Below, one piece after another: positions 61,337 to 64,000 of a stretch of DNA of 64,000 nt. Made by a program: the position numbers and the translations under genes. This DNA is from NORP233 sp050186825 (lineage in GTDB: Bacteria > Planctomycetota > J058): assembly GCA_050186825.1 (NCBI GenBank), contig JBFWYD010000017.1, positions 1 to 64,000 on the forward strand, written 5' to 3'. How positions within the stretch are numbered: position 1 is the stretch's first letter; every line of letters starts with the position of its first letter. Under the pieces are notes generated by a model. It was not told where the DNA came from. It saw nothing but the letters and a program-made list of their open reading frames with translations, and did not search any database.

Positions 61337-61342
61337 TATAGT
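61337..61342 (+). promoter_or_regulatory. -10-like TATAGT box
   Basis: TATAGT, 9 nt before the ATG at 61352; no Shine-Dalgarno sequence. Confidence 0.45.
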
Positions 61343-61351
61343 CCCTCCACC

Positions 61352-63559
61352 ATGTCCAAGCGGCGCAGCCGCGACCCGAGGGGCCGCGAGTCGACCACAG
61401 GCAGGACCCGCCCCGAGGACGACCCACGAGCGCGCCCGAGCGGGGGCGGCCGACCCGACAAGCACGCCCGTGAGCGCCGCGTCGCGGCCCTCGACGACTC
61501 GGGGGACGGCGGCTTCGCGCTCGTCGAAGACGACGAGGACGACAGCGACACCGGCGCCGAGCCCCTGCCCCGCGCCGAGCCCCGTCGCTCGAGCGAGGGG
61601 CGCTCGGGCGGTGGTCGGGTCTCGAGCGGCGGCCGGGTCTCTGCCACCGGGAAGGCGCGCCGCGAGGGCGACGACGAGGACCGGCGCGAGCGCCGGCGCT
61701 CGGACGACGACGAGGGCCGGCGCGAGCGCAAGCGCACCCGCGAGAAGCGGCGCGGGGCCGCCTACCTGCCCGAGCCGGGGCAGCCGCCGAGCAAGGACCC
61801 GGCCGCGCGCGACGTGCGGCGCGTGGTCGGGCAGCTGCGCGGGAAGTGCGGGGCCTGCGGCTTCCGCCGCCTGTGCGCCTTCGCCCCGGTCAAGCTGCAC
61901 ATCGACCGGCGTCGCGACAAGCGCCTCCCCCACCGCCACCAGGCGGTGCTCCGCGCCGGCCTCAAGGAGCTGTCCAAGATCGAGGGCGACTGGGAGTCCG
62001 CCCTGGTCTCGATGCTCGCGGGCCCGGAGAAGGACGCCCTGCTCGCCGGCTGCCTGATCTACGAGCTGTGGCGCAAGCGCCCCGAGAAGGTGCGCCGGCT
62101 GACCGACTACACCGCGGATCGCTGCGGCGTCGATGAGCTCAAGGCCGCGATCGGGGACGACGCCTCGCGCGAGGAGGAGGCGGGGCTGCGACCCGGCCAG
62201 GGGATCGACCCCGACCGGCTCCTGACTCGCGCCTTCCGCAGCCAGGTGCTGCGCGCGATCTCCTTCTTCCAGCAGGACGAGGTCCTGGGCGGGCTCCAGG
62301 ACCTGCTCGTGCTCGATGCCGACGACGAGGGGCGCCTGGTCCAGGCCGAGGCGGTGGCCGTGCTCTCCTTCCTGATCGGGCGCAAGATGTCGCCCGAGAA
62401 GTGGGTGGGCAGCCTCGAGAAGGACGCGCAGGGCCCATTCCGGGCCACCTTCGCCTACCGGGCGCCGGGGCACGGGGGGCTCGACCTGTTCTTCCCCTAC
62501 CGGCGCGGCAAGCGACGCAGCTACCTCTACTACCGGCGCGACCCCGAGGGCGGCGCCCGCCTCTCGAGCGTCGACAAGGTGCGCATCGACTCGCTCCTGC
62601 ACCGCATCTTCCTCGTGTTCGAGGGCGACGCGCTCAAGACGCACCGCGTGTTCAAGGAGCTCTGCCGGCACATCAACGTCCGCGCCGGGCACTACAACGC
62701 CAACCACGTGCTCGCGGGCTTCGAGCGGCTCGACCGCGACGACCTGCTCCTGCTCGGCGTCTACGCCCCGGCCCTGGCCCGCGCCGTCGGCCACTTCCTC
62801 GGGATCGAGGGCTATCACCTCCTGATCAAGCTCCTCTACGAGCTGCGCAGCGAGAGCGGCCGCCGCGGCGAGCCGCGCGTGCCCGCCCACGAGAAGGTGG
62901 TGCTGGCCCGCGAGCGCTGGGAGGAGGTGGTGCGCGAGGTCGGCCCCGACACCATCAAGGCCGTGTTCAGCGTCCTGTTCCGGCTGAACGCCAGCTACAA
63001 GAAGCGGATCTACACCACGCCCACCTACCTGAAGATCGGCGAGGTGGCCTACCTCCTGACCGCGCTCGCGGGCTGGAACCCCAAGGGCCTCGAGATCGAG
63101 CTCAAGCAGGGGCGCAAGGCGCTGGCCTTCGTGGCCTACGGGCTGCAGCCGCCCGGGCGCTGGTCGCGGATCCGGGTCGGCAAGCTGCGCCGCGCCTACG
63201 AGCGGATCCTCGACCGCTCGGACGGGCGCGAGGAGATCTGGCGCGCCTGCGAGCAGGGGATGCGCTACGCGGCGGCGGTCCACGGCTACGAGAGCTTCGA
63301 GGAGCTGGAGGCGGTCGCGGCCAGCGCCGACTGGGAGCCCCCCGCACCCGAGAGCACGCGCCTGCCGGCCAACATCCAGGCGGACCAGGAGGACTTCTCC
63401 GAGTACGCCGACGAGGACTCGCTCGAGGAGGAGGAGGAGGAGGACGTCGAGTCCTCCGAGGACCTCTCCGAGGACGACGACGTGATGGTCGTGATCGAGG
63501 ACGACGACATGGACGAGGCGGGCCGGCTCCGCAGCCAGCGCTCGCCGCGGCAGCGCTGA
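61352..63559 (+). CDS. Large protein of unknown function with charged tails and a Cys cluster
   Basis: 735 residues. Residues 1-~135 are Arg/Glu/Asp/Ser-rich and disordered; ~163-175 contains GKCGACGFRRLCAF (C-x2-C-x5-C), a possible metal or Fe-S site. Residues ~180-660 are a globular region with no recognised motif (e.g. LDLFFPYRRGKRRSYLYYRR; KKRIYTTPTYLKIGEVAYLL). The C-terminal ~75 residues are strongly acidic (DSLEEEEEEDVESSEDLSED). There is no signal peptide, so it is likely cytoplasmic. The ATG lies 9 nt after TATAGT. The stop codon is the first part of a structured repeat. Confidence 0.7.
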   Translation: MSKRRSRDPRGRESTTGRTRPEDDPRARPSGGGRPDKHARERRVAALDDSGDGGFALVEDDEDDSDTGAEPLPRAEPRRSSEGRSGGGRVSSGGRVSATGKARREGDDEDRRERRRSDDDEGRRERKRTREKRRGAAYLPEPGQPPSKDPAARDVRRVVGQLRGKCGACGFRRLCAFAPVKLHIDRRRDKRLPHRHQAVLRAGLKELSKIEGDWESALVSMLAGPEKDALLAGCLIYELWRKRPEKVRRLTDYTADRCGVDELKAAIGDDASREEEAGLRPGQGIDPDRLLTRAFRSQVLRAISFFQQDEVLGGLQDLLVLDADDEGRLVQAEAVAVLSFLIGRKMSPEKWVGSLEKDAQGPFRATFAYRAPGHGGLDLFFPYRRGKRRSYLYYRRDPEGGARLSSVDKVRIDSLLHRIFLVFEGDALKTHRVFKELCRHINVRAGHYNANHVLAGFERLDRDDLLLLGVYAPALARAVGHFLGIEGYHLLIKLLYELRSESGRRGEPRVPAHEKVVLARERWEEVVREVGPDTIKAVFSVLFRLNASYKKRIYTTPTYLKIGEVAYLLTALAGWNPKGLEIELKQGRKALAFVAYGLQPPGRWSRIRVGKLRRAYERILDRSDGREEIWRACEQGMRYAAAVHGYESFEELEAVAASADWEPPAPESTRLPANIQADQEDFSEYADEDSLEEEEEEDVESSEDLSEDDDVMVVIEDDDMDEAGRLRSQRSPRQR

Positions 63560-63850
63560 GCCGAGCTGCGGATGCCGAGCGTTCACGCGAGGGCGGGAGC
63601 TGGGGCGAGGGCGCCAGGGAGTGAACGCCCGGCCTCCTTGCTCGGCTCAATGGGCGAAGGGCGGTCGCTCCGGGCAAGCGGGGCTGCGGGACCGCGGAGG
63701 GTGATCGCGAGTCCACTCGGTCTCGGAGCTGACGCCCGACGTTCAGCGCCAGTGCACATTGAAGAATAGAGCTGGCCCCATGGCGTGGTCGCCATGGCCA
63801 TGGCCACTCGAGCACCAGCGTATGCAAGATTGCGAGAATCCTTCAGAGGC
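63557..63850 (+). repeat. Stop-associated structured repeat, full copy
   Basis: TGAGCCGAGC (63557-63566, beginning with the stop codon) pairs with GCTCGGCTCA (63640-63649); inside it CCGAGCGTTCAC (63575-63586) pairs with GTGAACGCCCGG (63621-63632), 11 of 12. The loop holds GCGAGGGCG and GAGGGCGCCAGGGA. A conserved ~200-nt tail follows, with GGTCGCTCCGGGCAAGCGG, CTCGGTCTCGGAGCTGACGC, GAAGAATAGAGCTGG and GCAAGATTGCGAGAATCC, also found reversed at 57.9-58.16 kb. Confidence 0.85.
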
Positions 63851-63852
63851 TC

Positions 63853-64000
63853 TGAGCGGAGCACCGGATGTCGAGCGGTCACGCGAGGGCGCGAGTGTGG
63901 GGCGAGAGCGCCAGGGAGTGACCGCTCGACCTCCTGGCTCCGCTCAACTGGCCGAGGGGGTCGCTCCGGGCAAGCGGGGCTGCGGGACCGCGGAGGGTGA
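63853..64000 (+). repeat. Stop-associated structured repeat, tandem copy cut by window end
   Basis: TGAGCGGAGC (63853-63862) pairs with GCTCCGCTCA (63937-63946), and TCGAGCGGTCAC (63871-63882) pairs perfectly with GTGACCGCTCGA (63918-63929). Compared with the copy at 63557, base pairs have changed on both sides (C-G to G-C, T-A to G-C, C-G to T-A). The same tail follows to the end of the window. Confidence 0.85.

Overview
The window is a 64 kb piece of a very GC-rich (roughly 70% or more) chromosome from a Gram-negative-type bacterium with a large genome. An LpxL-like acyltransferase and two RND pumps imply an outer membrane. Five Hanks-type Ser/Thr kinases, an ASPIC/UnbV-FG-GAP protein, DNRLRE and PQQ-like surface proteins, a Gly-Cys-helix-Arg C-terminal anchor, HEAT lipoproteins and tandem GAPDH genes fit Planctomycetota best, with Myxococcota the main alternative. 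This is inference from gene content; no rRNA or tRNA gene was found. Genes are packed tightly, many junctions are 4-nt GTGA/ATGA overlaps, GTG starts are common, and several first genes have a TANNNT box only 6-9 nt before the start codon, as expected of leaderless mRNAs.

Layout. 1-0.7 kb: end of a protein made of 12-residue repeats, then an intrinsic terminator. 0.77-4.8 kb: methyltransferase, MFS transporter, kinase. 4.76-12.1 kb (minus): two small ORFs and two overlapping RND transporter genes, one carrying a ~200-codon in-frame low-complexity insertion. 12.2-19.4 kb: HEAT-containing secreted protein, repeat-filled gap, large kinase, two tandem GAPDH genes. 19.5-26 kb: trypsin-like lipoprotein, histone-H1-like/TPR protein, B3/B4 protein, membrane protein, DUF3806-like protein, HEAT lipoprotein. 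26.1-31.9 kb: a five-gene translationally coupled operon (thioester-reductase-like, pyruvyltransferase-like, acyl-AMP ligase, enoyl-CoA hydratase, membrane protein). 32.6-39.8 kb: kinase-amidase pair, SPFH pair, duplicated-domain exported protein. 40.1-47.1 kb: kinase with beta-propeller, FHA protein, LpxL-like acyltransferase, TPR/FG-GAP protein. 47.2-54.3 kb (minus): three overlapping genes for large exported beta-rich proteins and a membrane HEAT protein. 54.4-61.3 kb (minus): HPr-kinase-like ATPase, a Cys-rich small protein with an export-like segment, a kinase, a PqqD-like protein, a radical SAM enzyme and a pentapeptide-repeat protein. 61.4-63.6 kb: a 735-residue protein of unknown function.

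Most notable. (1) A family of hairpin repeats sits exactly at or just after stop codons; in two genes the TGA itself is part of the stem, and copies differ by compensatory base changes. (2) Composite cassettes of hexamer arrays and inverted 43-nt repeats lie between genes and inside one RND gene. (3) The HprK-like / Cys-rich protein / PqqD / radical SAM group looks like an uncharacterised peptide-modification system. (4) The five-gene acyl-activation/reduction operon is an unusual combination. Signalling is kinase-rich, with one FHA reader and no recognisable phosphatase here.
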